Origin: Fervidibacter canadensis
GTDB taxonomy: Bacteria; Armatimonadota; Fervidibacteria; Fervidibacterales; Fervidibacteraceae
NCBI GenBank assembly: GCA_041446545.1
Contig: JBGOEJ010000005.1
Location: 1 to 64,000 of the forward strand
DNA length: 64,000 bases
Reading direction: 5' to 3'
The notes under the pieces were generated by a model that did no database searches, was not told the DNA's origin, and saw only the letters and a program-made list of their open reading frames with translations. Made by a program: the position numbers and the translations under genes. Below, one piece after another: positions 1-8,160 of this stretch. The first letter of the stretch is position 1, and each line of letters starts with the position of its first letter.

Positions 1-1
1 G

Positions 2-94
2 GTCGCCAAGCGGTTGGGTTGCAAGGAGGGAAGCGTCAAAGTGCTCTTGAGCAAGGCAAAGAAAGCCTTCCGCAAGGTTTGGCGGGCAGGTTAA
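2..94 (+). CDS. C-terminal end of an ECF-family RNA polymerase sigma factor (cut by window edge)
   Basis: Only the last 30 codons are inside the window. They read as a helix-turn-helix with the pattern AKRLG-x4-GSVKVLL-x-KAKKA. This is the region 4.2 signature of extracytoplasmic-function sigma factors, which contacts the -35 element. The stop is TAA at 92-94. The next three genes follow on the same strand and include a secreted protein and a putative membrane-anchored regulator, an arrangement common for ECF sigma factors co-transcribed with their regulators. The family call rests on this short helix alone; the subgroup cannot be told. Confidence 0.7.
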   Translation, partial: VAKRLGCKEGSVKVLLSKAKKAFRKVWRAG

Positions 95-137
95 CCCTTT
101 GCCTCTTTTGAGGGTCTTTATAAATGGAGAAAGAGGG

Positions 138-284
138 ATGGGGGAGAAATGGAAGGGGAGGGCGATAGTTGTTGCCCTTATCGGTTTGGTTGTTGCAAAC
201 GCGTGGATGATCGGGCGGGAGAGAGGGTTATTTGGGGGCACCTCGTCCTCGGTGATCACGCAAAGAAGGCGAAGGCAAAAGTAG
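138..284 (+). CDS. small single-pass membrane protein, unknown function
   Basis: A 48-residue protein with one hydrophobic stretch (about residues 9-22, IVVALIGLVVANAW) and a very basic tail (QRRRRQK), so probably a single membrane span. I chose the ATG at 138, preceded by AAAGAGGG, over an in-frame start at 99. It lies between the sigma factor end and a secreted protein, and its stop abuts the next gene's GTG/ATG region. I do not recognise a family. Its reality is supported by position, ribosome binding site and hydrophobic profile rather than by homology. Confidence 0.45.
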   Translation: MGEKWKGRAIVVALIGLVVANAWMIGRERGLFGGTSSSVITQRRRRQK

Positions 285-293
285 GTGAGAGCC

Positions 294-1034
294 ATGATGC
301 GGCATTGGGTTTGGCTCATCATCGTCGGGATGGCTACATGGGCGGGAGCGCAGCCTCAAGTGACCATTGAAGGGAGGTTGAAAGGCTACTTCCTTGCCCC
401 CGACGGAACTTTGAAGGTTTACGAGGTGCCCTTCAAGTTCCCAGAAAGCCCCTCTCCCTCTGACCTTCCAGACCGTCTTTTCCCGTTGTGGGCAGGATAC
501 TACCTTCAGGCAAAGTTTGTTTCGTCAATACCCATTCAAAGTGTTTGGCTTCTTTCAGGCAACGGTCGGTTATTATGGCGAAGGCACTACCCTGAAGGTG
601 CCAAAGAAGAGACAATTCCTTACCAAGACGGCGGGTGGATTGGGGTGAAGGGGCAAGATGGGCTTTATGTTCGGTTGTTGGTTCGGTTTATGGATGGCAA
701 AGAAGTTTTAGTTCGCCTCAATTTCCCCATTCATTTTGAGCGAATTTTGCCCTTGAAAGTTGACTGGTTAGATTTCATTCGCATCGCTGAAGTGGCGAAC
801 TTGTTAAAGGTCAAGGGGAAGGAGATATGGGAAGGTTTCAGTTTGGATGGGGTACCGTTTTTGCTTGAAGGCGATGAAGGTCAGTGGGTTTTGATCAACC
901 ATCCCAAGCCACCAAAGGGATTTGTTCGCTACGAAGGACCATTACCCAAAGTTCCGTTCAAAATGACGGTTTATGTGGGCGAAAGCCTTTTTGATGCAAC
1001 GACAAAAACGACGCCAGTTAGAGGGTGCGAATGA
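294..1034 (+). CDS. secreted protein of unknown function, in sigma-factor cluster
   Basis: About 246 residues. It starts with a classic signal peptide (MMRHWVWLIIVGMATWAGA, cleavage likely after AGA). I prefer the ATG at 294, preceded by AGGTGAG, over the GTG at 285. The mature part opens with VTIEGRLKGYFLAPDG, which resembles the opening of the extracytoplasmic half of the next protein (ITMEGTITGVFLNA). The two may therefore share a small beta-rich domain. No catalytic motif is visible. It ends in TGA at 1032-1034, inside the reading frame of the following gene, which suggests translational coupling in one operon with the sigma factor. Confidence 0.6.
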   Translation: MMRHWVWLIIVGMATWAGAQPQVTIEGRLKGYFLAPDGTLKVYEVPFKFPESPSPSDLPDRLFPLWAGYYLQAKFVSSIPIQSVWLLSGNGRLLWRRHYPEGAKEETIPYQDGGWIGVKGQDGLYVRLLVRFMDGKEVLVRLNFPIHFERILPLKVDWLDFIRIAEVANLLKVKGKEIWEGFSLDGVPFLLEGDEGQWVLINHPKPPKGFVRYEGPLPKVPFKMTVYVGESLFDATTKTTPVRGCE

Positions 1035-2790
1035 GGAAGAAATTGTTTTTGAACGCTGGCAAGAAACGACGGAAGGGGTGGCGACTTTCGCGAGTTGGAA
1101 GGCAATGCTGGCGGGGCAGGAGAAAGATTACCGACCCCTTCCTGAAATGGATGCTGACGATGCCTTTGACGGTTACCGTCAGGGACCATTAGATGGGGAA
1201 ACCGTTGCTAAAGCCGTAAAGCAAGGAGGTGGGGAAATAGGACATCCACACGCATCGGGGTTAGCCCAGATCCTTTTGCTGTCGGGATGGAAGAGAGGTT
1301 GGCAAAGTAAGGTGCTAAAAGAGAGAAGTTTGGAAGAGTTGTTTGGGCAAGCGATGCAAGAGGTTGTTCTCTCTCCCAACCTCTTGGAGGAAGTGGAACG
1401 GTCTGCCGAAGAAGGGTTCAAGCAAGCCTTGGAGAAAACACGAGGGCGTCTGGCAGGAGCGAAAGCGCCTGAACCCAGAGTCCCAATTTGGCTTTACCTC
1501 CACGACGAACTGGTTCGTTTCGTTCAGGGAATGAGCGAAGGTTTGGGGAATCCGCTGCCTGGGCTGTGTTTCCAACTGAGCGAAATATCTCTTCGTATTG
1601 CTCCACCTGTTTGGGTTGCCTCTGAAGCGGTGAAAAAGCGGGTCGGGATATTATGGGATGTCAGCAAGCAATTGATGGTGCTTCATCGTCCTGGCGGGAC
1701 GATAACCTTGCAGGGGGATGGGTTAGTGGTTCAAGGCAAGTTGCAAGTGACTTGGGACATAAACGGGGTGCATGTGCGCCCTGTTGAAAGGTCGCAAAAA
1801 AACCTCAAGGTATCTCCGATGATGCGCAACAAGAAGGCGTGGTATGCTGTCATTTTGCCGGTGGCATTGTTGGCAGCCATCGCCAGCCGCGACACAAAAG
1901 CGTTGCAGGAGCAAGAGACCATCACGATGGAGGGCACCATCACAGGAGTGTTCCTCAACGCGGCAACGAACCAATTTGAGATGGTTACGCTTCCCGTCCC
2001 AAGCACTGATGAGGACTACTTTTATGCTGACGAAGAGGAATACACCTTCCACGCCACTTTTACACCTTCTTGGGACCCGACTAATCCCACGACAACAGAC
2101 CTCGTTTTTACCGTATCCGCCACTTATTATTACGATGCACCGCCTGGTTCTCCCAAGTTGGTTTGGAACTTCCAGATCGGTTCAGGACCCATAATTACCA
2201 TCGGCGGCAGGAAATACACAACAGCCATCGTTTCTCGTCCTTGCCCTTGCGCCGGCGGAACCGAGCGGCAAGTATGTGCACAGTTAATTGACACTGCTAC
2301 CAATCAAGTAGCGTTTTGCTACCCAATCAAGAAAACCCCACCCCCAGGACAATTGTTGGTAAAGGTGTTCCTTGCCGATGGCGAAGACATCAGATACAAC
2401 CAGCCTTTTCGTGATGTAACAACCGAAGCATGGTACCGGGGCAAGAAGAAGTCCACCAAGGTGACCAACGCCGATGGCGAGGCTCTTTTCCCGGAACTCG
2501 CACCTGGCGAGTACATTCTTATAGGACGAAAAGGACGACCCGAGCCCGCCTGCCCACAAGTGACATATGTTTCCTCGGTGGAAAAGGCTGTGAGCAACAT
2601 CACCAGTATGTTTTTCTACTTGCACAAACCCATCAAAGGACGAGTGATGGAGCAAACAAGCAGTGGAGCAATTCCTCTGCCCGGTGCAAGAGCCTACCTT
2701 TACAAGGGAACAGAGCAACTTCTGGTCCTTGGGAAAGCGATAGTGAAGGTTATTTCTCCATCCCGCCTTTCCCCATTGATGGCATCTTGA
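973..2790 (+). CDS. putative membrane-anchored regulator with extracellular carboxypeptidase-regulatory-like domains; 3' end frameshifted
   Basis: The frame as given encodes 605 residues. Residues 1-280 look cytoplasmic and charged. A hydrophobic segment (about 290-302) follows the basic MMRNKK. The rest is beta-rich with transthyretin-like repeats (TNADGEALFPELAPGEYIL, then GRVMEQ...IPLPGARAYLYKG). After a sigma factor, this layout suggests an anti-sigma-like receptor with the N-terminus inside, but no zinc motif is seen. Alternatively a separate secreted protein starts at the ATG at 1819, which has AAGGT upstream. The true start may be 973 or 994. The frame fails around 2734: adding one A to GGGAAAG would join it to the downstream frame ending at 3005. 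Confidence 0.55.
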   Translation: MWAKAFLMQRQKRRQLEGANEEEIVFERWQETTEGVATFASWKAMLAGQEKDYRPLPEMDADDAFDGYRQGPLDGETVAKAVKQGGGEIGHPHASGLAQILLLSGWKRGWQSKVLKERSLEELFGQAMQEVVLSPNLLEEVERSAEEGFKQALEKTRGRLAGAKAPEPRVPIWLYLHDELVRFVQGMSEGLGNPLPGLCFQLSEISLRIAPPVWVASEAVKKRVGILWDVSKQLMVLHRPGGTITLQGDGLVVQGKLQVTWDINGVHVRPVERSQKNLKVSPMMRNKKAWYAVILPVALLAAIASRDTKALQEQETITMEGTITGVFLNAATNQFEMVTLPVPSTDEDYFYADEEEYTFHATFTPSWDPTNPTTTDLVFTVSATYYYDAPPGSPKLVWNFQIGSGPIITIGGRKYTTAIVSRPCPCAGGTERQVCAQLIDTATNQVAFCYPIKKTPPPGQLLVKVFLADGEDIRYNQPFRDVTTEAWYRGKKKSTKVTNADGEALFPELAPGEYILIGRKGRPEPACPQVTYVSSVEKAVSNITSMFFYLHKPIKGRVMEQTSSGAIPLPGARAYLYKGTEQLLVLGKAIVKVISPSRLSPLMAS

Positions 2791-3005
2791 GACAATACGG
2801 CAGCGGCACTTACACAGTAAAGGTTGTTCCACCTTCGCGTTCCATGATGAAACCTGACCCTTTAAAAGCGACGAAAGAGGTCACCTTGACTAAGTGTGAA
2901 AGGAAAAAGCCGGGGGATACTTGTCCCCGTTCTCTGACGATAGATGTCGGCATCTTTTACTTCACCTACAAGCCCGCTTACCCTGGTCCTGGCGGAGGCG
3001 GTTAG
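2737..3005 (+). pseudogene. displaced C-terminal part of the preceding gene (other frame)
   Basis: In the frame that ends with TAG at 3003-3005, the translation continues the broken domain of the upstream gene: SDSEGYFSIPPFP, then GSGTYTVKVVPP, the usual second half of a carboxypeptidase-regulatory-like beta sandwich. It then runs to a glycine-rich end (PGPGGGG). One extra base in the AAA at 2734-2736 gives a smooth LGKSDSEGYF junction. So this is the true C-terminus of one protein of about 677 residues. Whether the missing base is a real mutation or a consensus error cannot be told from the sequence. Confidence 0.7.
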
Positions 3006-3038
3006 GTAAGTGCCTATAGCAAAGGTTCGTCTATGTTT

Positions 3039-3078
3039 GGGAGGGCTAATTGAAATTAGTCCTCCCTTCTTTCTTTTT
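3039..3078 (+). terminator. rho-independent terminator of the sigma-factor cluster
   Basis: GGGAGGGCTAATT and AATTAGTCCTCCC form a 13-bp stem (one G-U pair) around a two-base GA loop. A T-rich tract TTCTTTCTTTTT follows directly. It lies 34 bases after the TAG at 3005, so it ends the plus-strand cluster. On the minus strand the stem is not followed by T residues, so it is not a terminator for moeA. Confidence 0.9.
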
Positions 3079-3088
3079 AGGGCTTTTC

Positions 3089-4342
3089 TTAAAACGGCAT
3101 CACGATAATACTCGTTCCTATCTCAAGACAAGTGACCTCCTCTGGGATGATGATAAAGCCATCGGCATCGGAAAGGCTGGTGATGGTGCCTGACTCTTTG
3201 TAGGCGCTTTCGGCGATGATTTCCTCGTTCCTCGTCCCTCGCCCCTCGTCCCAGTTTTTTAGCCGCACCGTCAAAAATTGCCGCAAGCCTTCGGGCGAAC
3301 GAACTTCATGCGCCAGCGTCGCTTGGATGGTCGGGGGCTGCCATTCAGGCAATCGTGCCATCTTCCGCCAAACAGGGACGAGCAACACGAGCGCCATCAT
3401 CAGACAGGAAGCGGGAAAGCCGGGCAAGTTGATGACGAGTTTGCCATCCACGACGGCGGCTAAAGTCGGACGCCCCGGTCGGACGGCGAGCCCGTGAAAG
3501 AGCACCTTACCTCGTTCGCCAAGCAACTTGGGCAACAAGTCTCGCTCACCGACGGCGCTGCCTGCCGAAAAAACGACACAATCAGCCGTTGATAAGGCGT
3601 CATCCAATGCCCTCCGCAGCGCTTCAGCCTCATCGGGCACGATTTCCATCGGCAGTGGCTCGCAGCCGTGCCGTTGCGCCAAAGCGGCGACGGTGTAGGT
3701 GTTGGTGTCGTAAATTTGCCCGTTGCGAAGGAGCGTGCCCGGTCGGGCGACTTCGTTGCCTGTCGGCAGGATAGCGATGCGAGGTTTGGCGTAAACGCAG
3801 GCATGGTCAAACCCTAACGCTGCCAACACACCCACCTTTGCGGGCGTCAAAAGAGTTCCCTCATTCAAAACGACTGTGCCACTCCTCACATCCAGCCCGC
3901 GTGGAGTGATGTTGGCGCCAACGGGATGGGCTTTCAGCACCCGCACGAGTTCTCCATCCCGCTGAGTATCTTCAAAGGGCACGACGCAATCAGCCCCCAA
4001 GGGCAACGGAGCACCTGTCGCAATTTGGGCGCAAGTGCCCGCTTCAATTGCCCAAGACGGGATTGCATCGCCCGCGTAAATCGCCCCGACGACTTTCAGC
4101 GTCGTCGGATTTTCCGCCGATGCCTTTGCGATGTCGCTTGCCCGCACAGCATAGCCATCCATCGTCGCTCGGTCAAAAGGCGGGACATCAAAGGGTGCGA
4201 CGACAGGTTTTGCCAACACGCGGTCAACGCATCTTGTCAGCGGCACGAATTCGGTGCGGTCTATCGGTTGGGTGGCGTCCAGCAATCGCTGAAGCGCTTC
4301 GTCAAATGCCATTAACGGTTTGCCGCCGTGATAGTGGCGCAT
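3089..4342 (-). CDS. moeA: molybdopterin molybdenumtransferase MoeA
   Basis: About 417 residues, normal for MoeA, which inserts molybdate (or tungstate) into adenylylated molybdopterin in the cytoplasm. Visible family features are PPFDRATMDGYAVR near residue 60, the GDAIP and IATGAPLP segments, DTNTY in the MoCF-like domain, and PGFPASC. The ATG at 4342, with AAAGGTGAT upstream, is preferred to the GTG at 4345. Near the C-terminus the loop WDEGRGTRNEE is encoded by four degenerate heptamers (3223-3250), an unusual insert in domain IV. It is the last gene of the minus-strand series that includes ModA- and ModB-like transporter genes, which fits a molybdenum or tungsten cofactor role. Confidence 0.93.
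   Translation of the reverse strand: MRHYHGGKPLMAFDEALQRLLDATQPIDRTEFVPLTRCVDRVLAKPVVAPFDVPPFDRATMDGYAVRASDIAKASAENPTTLKVVGAIYAGDAIPSWAIEAGTCAQIATGAPLPLGADCVVPFEDTQRDGELVRVLKAHPVGANITPRGLDVRSGTVVLNEGTLLTPAKVGVLAALGFDHACVYAKPRIAILPTGNEVARPGTLLRNGQIYDTNTYTVAALAQRHGCEPLPMEIVPDEAEALRRALDDALSTADCVVFSAGSAVGERDLLPKLLGERGKVLFHGLAVRPGRPTLAAVVDGKLVINLPGFPASCLMMALVLLVPVWRKMARLPEWQPPTIQATLAHEVRSPEGLRQFLTVRLKNWDEGRGTRNEEIIAESAYKESGTITSLSDADGFIIIPEEVTCLEIGTSIIVMPF
3223..3250 (-). repeat. degenerate heptamer tandem repeat inside moeA
   Basis: Four contiguous 7-base units on the plus strand: CCTCGTT, CCTCGTC, CCTCGCC, CCTCGTC. Read on the coding strand they encode the hydrophilic loop DEGRGTRNEE. Comparable 7-base repeats occur inside rsmE and atpG. 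They resemble in style the short tandemly repeated repetitive heptamers known from filamentous cyanobacteria. Confidence 0.8.
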
Positions 4343-4412
4343 CACCCATCACCTTTGCCCTCATTTGCTGCAGTGGCTATCAGCCACGACGAAAAATCTG
4401 CCTCCACCATCT

Positions 4413-5183
4413 TCAACGCTCCAGCAAACCCAACTCGTAAAGCACCAAAGCGACGGCGACGATGGAAGCCGTTTCTGTGCGCAAGATGCGTTTGCCCAGA
4501 CTGACGATGCGCGCCCCATGCCGCTGTGCCAACGACACTTCGTCGGGATCAAAGCCACCTTCGGGACCAATCATGATGGCAATTCTGCCAACCCTTTCGG
4601 AAAGTGACGAATTGGCGGGTGACGAGTGGCGAAAAGTTTCCAGCGCTTCCGCCAACGGTTCTTCGGCGGCTTCGTAGAAAAGCAGGAAGGCATCGGCTTT
4701 GGCGGCTTCCGTCACGGCTTGGCGGAAGGGTAGGGGAGGGTGAACTTGCGGGACTTTTGTCGCCCCGCATTGTTCGGCTGCCGATTGGGCAATGCGTTGC
4801 CATCGGGCTTGCTTGGCGGCGGCTCGGTCGGCGTCCAATCGGACGACAGTGCGGCGGGTGAGCATCGGGACGATGGACGCAACGCCCAACTCCGTCGCTT
4901 TTTGGGCGATGAAGTCCATCTTCTCGCCCTTGGCGAGACCTTGAAAGAGCCAAAGGTCAATGGGATGCTCGCGGTCAGCACAAAGAGGTTCATCCAACCG
5001 CAACGCAACGGTGTCGTGATCGGTCGCTGTAATCGTGGCACGCCATTCCGAACCTTGCGGGTCAAAAAGGATGACCGAGTCGCCAACTTGCATCCGCAAG
5101 ACCCGTAGCAAGCGATGTGCCAATTGCCCTGTCAAGCGAACAGTTGCCTCTCTCAGCGGAAAGGGCACGAACAAGCGTCGCAT
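4413..5183 (-). CDS. rsmE: 16S rRNA (uracil(1498)-N(3))-methyltransferase RsmE
   Basis: About 256 residues, the usual size for RsmE, which N3-methylates U1498 of 16S rRNA using SAM. It opens with MRRLFVPFPL and has a PUA-like N-terminal part (HRLLRVLRMQVGD). The SPOUT knot domain follows, with the motifs LFQGLAKGEKMD, IAQKATELGV, IGPEGGF and LGKRILRTETA. An open frame extends upstream to 5393 but runs into modB, so the ATG at 5183 is the start. A short insert FRHSSPANSSLSER before IMIGPEGG is encoded by heptamer repeats (4603-4631). It is expressed after modB and before moeA, with no obvious functional link. Confidence 0.93.
   Translation of the reverse strand: MRRLFVPFPLREATVRLTGQLAHRLLRVLRMQVGDSVILFDPQGSEWRATITATDHDTVALRLDEPLCADREHPIDLWLFQGLAKGEKMDFIAQKATELGVASIVPMLTRRTVVRLDADRAAAKQARWQRIAQSAAEQCGATKVPQVHPPLPFRQAVTEAAKADAFLLFYEAAEEPLAEALETFRHSSPANSSLSERVGRIAIMIGPEGGFDPDEVSLAQRHGARIVSLGKRILRTETASIVAVALVLYELGLLER
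4603..4631 (-). repeat. degenerate heptamer repeat inside rsmE
   Basis: On the plus strand: AGTGACG, one base, then ATTGGCG, GGTGACG, AGTGGCG. The units share the pattern RKTGRCG and a 7-base period. They encode a serine-rich loop that lies just before the conserved IMIGPEGGF motif. Confidence 0.65.
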
Positions 5184-5208
5184 CGTCGTTGCCCCCAAAG
5201 GGCAGGTA

Positions 5209-6030
5209 TCATTGGGCGAAGCGTTGAGCGAATTGGCGAAAGGCAAAGAGTGCCAGCAACGAGACGAAGATGAGCACAAAGGCAGCCGCCAGTGCTTTGT
5301 CCACTTCGGCACGGTTGAGCGCCAGCCAAATGGCAATGGGCAACACTTCCGTCTTGTAAGGCGTAGGACCCGCCAGCACGACCGTCGCCCCAAATTCCCC
5401 CATCGCCCTCGCCCAGAGCAAAATCGTCGCCGCTATCAGGTTGGGTGCGACCTGCGGCAATTCTATCCAGCAAAAAATTTGCCAACGGTTTAGCCCCAGT
5501 GTGCGGGCGACGGCGGGTAGGCGAGGGTTGAGGCTTTCAAAGGCGGCTTTTAACACCCGCAAGGCATACCCTGAAATGACAGCGAATTGAGCGATGACGA
5601 TGGCGGGAACTTCAAAGACGACGGGCGTCCCAATTCGCTGCAGCCATTTGTCAAGGGAGTGCCCAGGCACGGGAAATTGAGAGAAGAACACCAACAAGGC
5701 AACGCCAACAGCGACAGGTGGCAGCACCAAAGTCAAGTCCAAAAAGGTATCCACGACGGTTTTGAGACGCCCCCGAAGATGCGTTAGGGCGTAAGCGGAC
5801 GGGACGCCGATGAGCAAACTGAGGAAAGTGCTGATGGTGGCAGTCAGTAAAGAAAGGCGGGTGGCGAAACGCAATTCGTCGGAAACCAAAGCATCCGTGA
5901 TATCGCCCAACCCTGCATAGACAAGGCAAGCGATGACGACCAAAAACAGCCAGCCGACATAGAGAGCAAAACTGCCCCAAAACCAGACAGCAAATAGCCG
6001 ATTGCCGAGAGCCCGCACCCTGACAAGCAC
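5209..6030 (-). CDS. modB: molybdate/tungstate-type ABC transporter permease (ModB-like)
   Basis: A 273-residue inner-membrane permease with about six membrane spans and the MetI-type fold. The cytoplasmic EAA loop is seen as ARTLGLNRWQIFCWIELPQ, followed by RAMGEFGATVVLAG, typical of ModB/CysU-type oxyanion permeases. It starts at GTG 6030 just after AGGGGGGA. It probably pairs with the ModA-like binding protein at 12013-12825, although six other genes separate them. No ATPase subunit (ModC) lies in this window. The substrate is inferred from moeA and the ModA-like protein; sulfate or tungstate is possible. Confidence 0.82.
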   Translation of the reverse strand: MLVRVRALGNRLFAVWFWGSFALYVGWLFLVVIACLVYAGLGDITDALVSDELRFATRLSLLTATISTFLSLLIGVPSAYALTHLRGRLKTVVDTFLDLTLVLPPVAVGVALLVFFSQFPVPGHSLDKWLQRIGTPVVFEVPAIVIAQFAVISGYALRVLKAAFESLNPRLPAVARTLGLNRWQIFCWIELPQVAPNLIAATILLWARAMGEFGATVVLAGPTPYKTEVLPIAIWLALNRAEVDKALAAAFVLIFVSLLALFAFRQFAQRFAQ

Positions 6031-6038
6031 TCCCCCCC

Positions 6039-6830
6039 TCAGGCTTCTACGGTCACTGGCATCAAATCTTCGGGAGCCCCTTTGCGGGCGAATTCCTCTG
6101 GGCGCAGAAACTCATAGACACGGGCGGCGAGCATCGCTCCAAGGGTTGGCGCCAGCAAGTAAACCCAAATTTGCTGTAAGGGACGAGGGTCAACGGTGAA
6201 GGCAAAAATGGCAGGCGCTAAAGAGCGGGCAGGGTTCATGGAAGCACCCGTGAAAGCACCACCCATCAAAGCGCAAATGGTGACAGTGAGCCCGATGGCT
6301 AAGCCCGAGGCGGCTGAAGGGAAGCGTTTGTCAGTCGCTGCTGCCATGATGACGAACATCAGCAGAAAGGTGAGGACGACCTCTACCAAGAACCCTCCTG
6401 CCAAGTTGAAAGTGGGAGGGATGGCAGTTGCCCCGAAATTGACATTGAACCCTTCGCCTGACATCAAACCCCAATGCACCAAACTGGCGAGAAACGCCCC
6501 TCCGAATTCAGCCAGCAAGTAGTGAGGCACATAGCGCCAAGGGAAACGCCCTGCGACAGCAAAACCGATGGTGACAGCCGGGTTAAAGTGGGCAGCAGAA
6601 ATGTGCCCGACGGCGTAAATCATGACCATGACGGTCAAGCCAAAGGCGAAAGCGATGGCGACATAGGAATCAGGGTTGACCTCCATCGCAACGCCCGGTG
6701 CGGCGACCCCTTTAACCAGTGCTGTCGCCTTGATCCCTCCCAAAGTGCTTTGAGTGATGACTGCGCCGCATCCGATGAATACCAAGGCAAAAGTCCCGAT
6801 GAATTCCGCCACCATCTTCCGCGCCACCAT
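6039..6830 (-). CDS. MIP-family aquaporin / glycerol facilitator-type channel
   Basis: About 263 residues with six membrane spans and both half-helix signatures: HFNPAVT and SMNPARS, with the arginine after the second NPA that forms part of the selectivity filter. The N-terminal MVAEFIGTFALVFIGCG is typical of the family. I chose the ATG at 6830, which has GGGAGGTG upstream, over the longer frame starting at 6872. The gene lies 8 bases before modB and follows a CobW-type GTPase. It could pass water, glycerol or small neutral metalloid acids; the sequence alone does not settle which. Confidence 0.92.
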   Translation of the reverse strand: MVARKMVAEFIGTFALVFIGCGAVITQSTLGGIKATALVKGVAAPGVAMEVNPDSYVAIAFAFGLTVMVMIYAVGHISAAHFNPAVTIGFAVAGRFPWRYVPHYLLAEFGGAFLASLVHWGLMSGEGFNVNFGATAIPPTFNLAGGFLVEVVLTFLLMFVIMAAATDKRFPSAASGLAIGLTVTICALMGGAFTGASMNPARSLAPAIFAFTVDPRPLQQIWVYLLAPTLGAMLAARVYEFLRPEEFARKGAPEDLMPVTVEA

Positions 6831-6902
6831 CTTGACACCTCCCGCAGCGATTATTTCCGTCCCCAACGACAAGTTCGTTTCTACCCGCAGGGCGATTCCC
6901 TG

Positions 6903-8045
6903 TCAAACGGGTTCGCTAAGCCGATAAGGCGGTCTTGGGTAAGGGGGGCTAAAGGACTGCAAACTCAGCACTTCCGCTTCCGCACCGACCATTTTCGCTG
7001 CCTTGTTGATTGCCTGCACGGCGATGCCGCCTAAAGTGGACGGGTCTATGCCCACGCGGGCATTCAACACCAGTGTCCCTTCGGCAATTTCGCCCAATTC
7101 TGTCCCGACAAAGGTCGGTGGAGCATCCACTTTCGTCCAATGTCCCCGCAAGTGTTGCCCGTCGGCAGTCAGCAGAAACTTCAAGTGCGCCACTTCGGCG
7201 TCGCGGGTGGCGATGGCGTTTTGCAATTCTGCCATCAGCGCTTCGGCAAATTTCCGGGCGTCAAAAGTCGGATTGCCCCGCACTTGCACTGTCGCATTGA
7301 GCCAACCCAGCACCGCCTCGCCTTTCGCGTAAATGTCGTAGTCAAGGTCGCGCAAAATGTGCGAGCCAGCAGGTGCATCGCTCATGAGCATTTTCAGCCA
7401 CTCGTCCACGCCGTCGCCCCGCAATGCCGAAACTTTCAGGATGGGCTTGTTCGGTTGCAACGCTTTCAGGGCATTGACCAATCTTTCGGCTTCTTCGTCG
7501 GTGAGGGTGTCCACCTTGTTGAGGACGATGATGTCGGCTTCCTCCAGTTGCTTTCGGAAGATGTAAGCGACCTCTTCGGGAAAGCGGGTCGGCGTTTCCT
7601 TCAAGACAAGTTCCCGAACCCGCAGCGGGTCTACGAGGACGGAGAAAGGCGCCAAGCGGAAGATGTCGCCGTAAAAGAGTTTCAAGGGATTGACGACGGT
7701 GGCTGCCAAATCGGTGCAACTTCCGACAGGCTCGCCCAAAAGGATGTCGGGGTTGTTCGCCAACACTTGCTCCGTCGCATCCACCAAATCGCTGAAGCGA
7801 CAGCAAAAACAGCCACCCGCAACTTCAGCGACGGGCACCCCCAGTTCCTTGACGATGGCGGTGTCCACCAAGTTGGCGGCTTGGTCGTTGGTGACCAAGC
7901 CAACGGTTAGCCCTCGTTGCAGCAGGCGGCGGGCAATCGCTCCCAACGCCGTCGTCTTGCCCGCCCCCAGAAAGCCGCCCGTGAAAATAACCCGAACGGG
8001 TTTTTGCGCCCGCAACTCTTTGGGCTTCTGAAGTTGCAGCGCCAT
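6903..8045 (-). CDS. CobW/COG0523-type G3E GTPase (metal chaperone-like)
   Basis: About 380 residues. The P-loop is GGFLGAGKTT (residues 23-32). The metal-binding GGCFCC motif (CxCC at 79-82) is the hallmark of COG0523 GTPases that deliver metals such as zinc, cobalt or iron to client enzymes. NKVD is the base-recognition motif. The C-terminal part differs from the usual CobW_C domain and I do not recognise it. The start at 8045 follows AAGGAGGTGTC. Neighbours (porin upstream, aquaporin and modB downstream) suggest a metal- or oxyanion-handling gene set. The client is unknown. Confidence 0.85.
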   Translation of the reverse strand: MALQLQKPKELRAQKPVRVIFTGGFLGAGKTTALGAIARRLLQRGLTVGLVTNDQAANLVDTAIVKELGVPVAEVAGGCFCCRFSDLVDATEQVLANNPDILLGEPVGSCTDLAATVVNPLKLFYGDIFRLAPFSVLVDPLRVRELVLKETPTRFPEEVAYIFRKQLEEADIIVLNKVDTLTDEEAERLVNALKALQPNKPILKVSALRGDGVDEWLKMLMSDAPAGSHILRDLDYDIYAKGEAVLGWLNATVQVRGNPTFDARKFAEALMAELQNAIATRDAEVAHLKFLLTADGQHLRGHWTKVDAPPTFVGTELGEIAEGTLVLNARVGIDPSTLGGIAVQAINKAAKMVGAEAEVLSLQSFSPPYPRPPYRLSEPV

Positions 8046-8095
8046 CGCTGACACCTCCTTGCAAGGCATCAACATCCGTTGATGCGTCCCATCAC

Positions 8096-8142
8096 CCCAA
8101 AACGCCTGCAGCCACCAAGGAAGTTCCCGCCAGCGTTTTGGG
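8096..8142. repeat. intergenic hairpin repeat, copy A
   Basis: A perfect 10-bp inverted repeat, CCCAAAACGC at 8096-8105 and GCGTTTTGGG at 8133-8142, encloses a loop containing AAGTTCCCGCC. It lies between the porin stop and the CobW start. Shared pieces (AACGCCT, AAGTTCCCG, GCGTTT) recur at 10545, 12872 and 19459. Confidence 0.65.
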
Positions 8143-8160
8143 TTCGTCGCCCCTGCAACT

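Noticed and set aside
1031..1192. Short frame starting at the ATGA overlap with the secreted-protein stop
   Set aside because: It encodes a very basic peptide of about 54 residues without family features and lies wholly inside the better-supported 973-2790 frame.
2731..2740. Programmed -1 ribosomal frameshift at GGGAAAG in the regulator gene
   Set aside because: The heptamer is out of register with the upstream frame for a canonical X-XXY-YYZ slip, and no downstream stem was seen. A missing base explains the data more simply.
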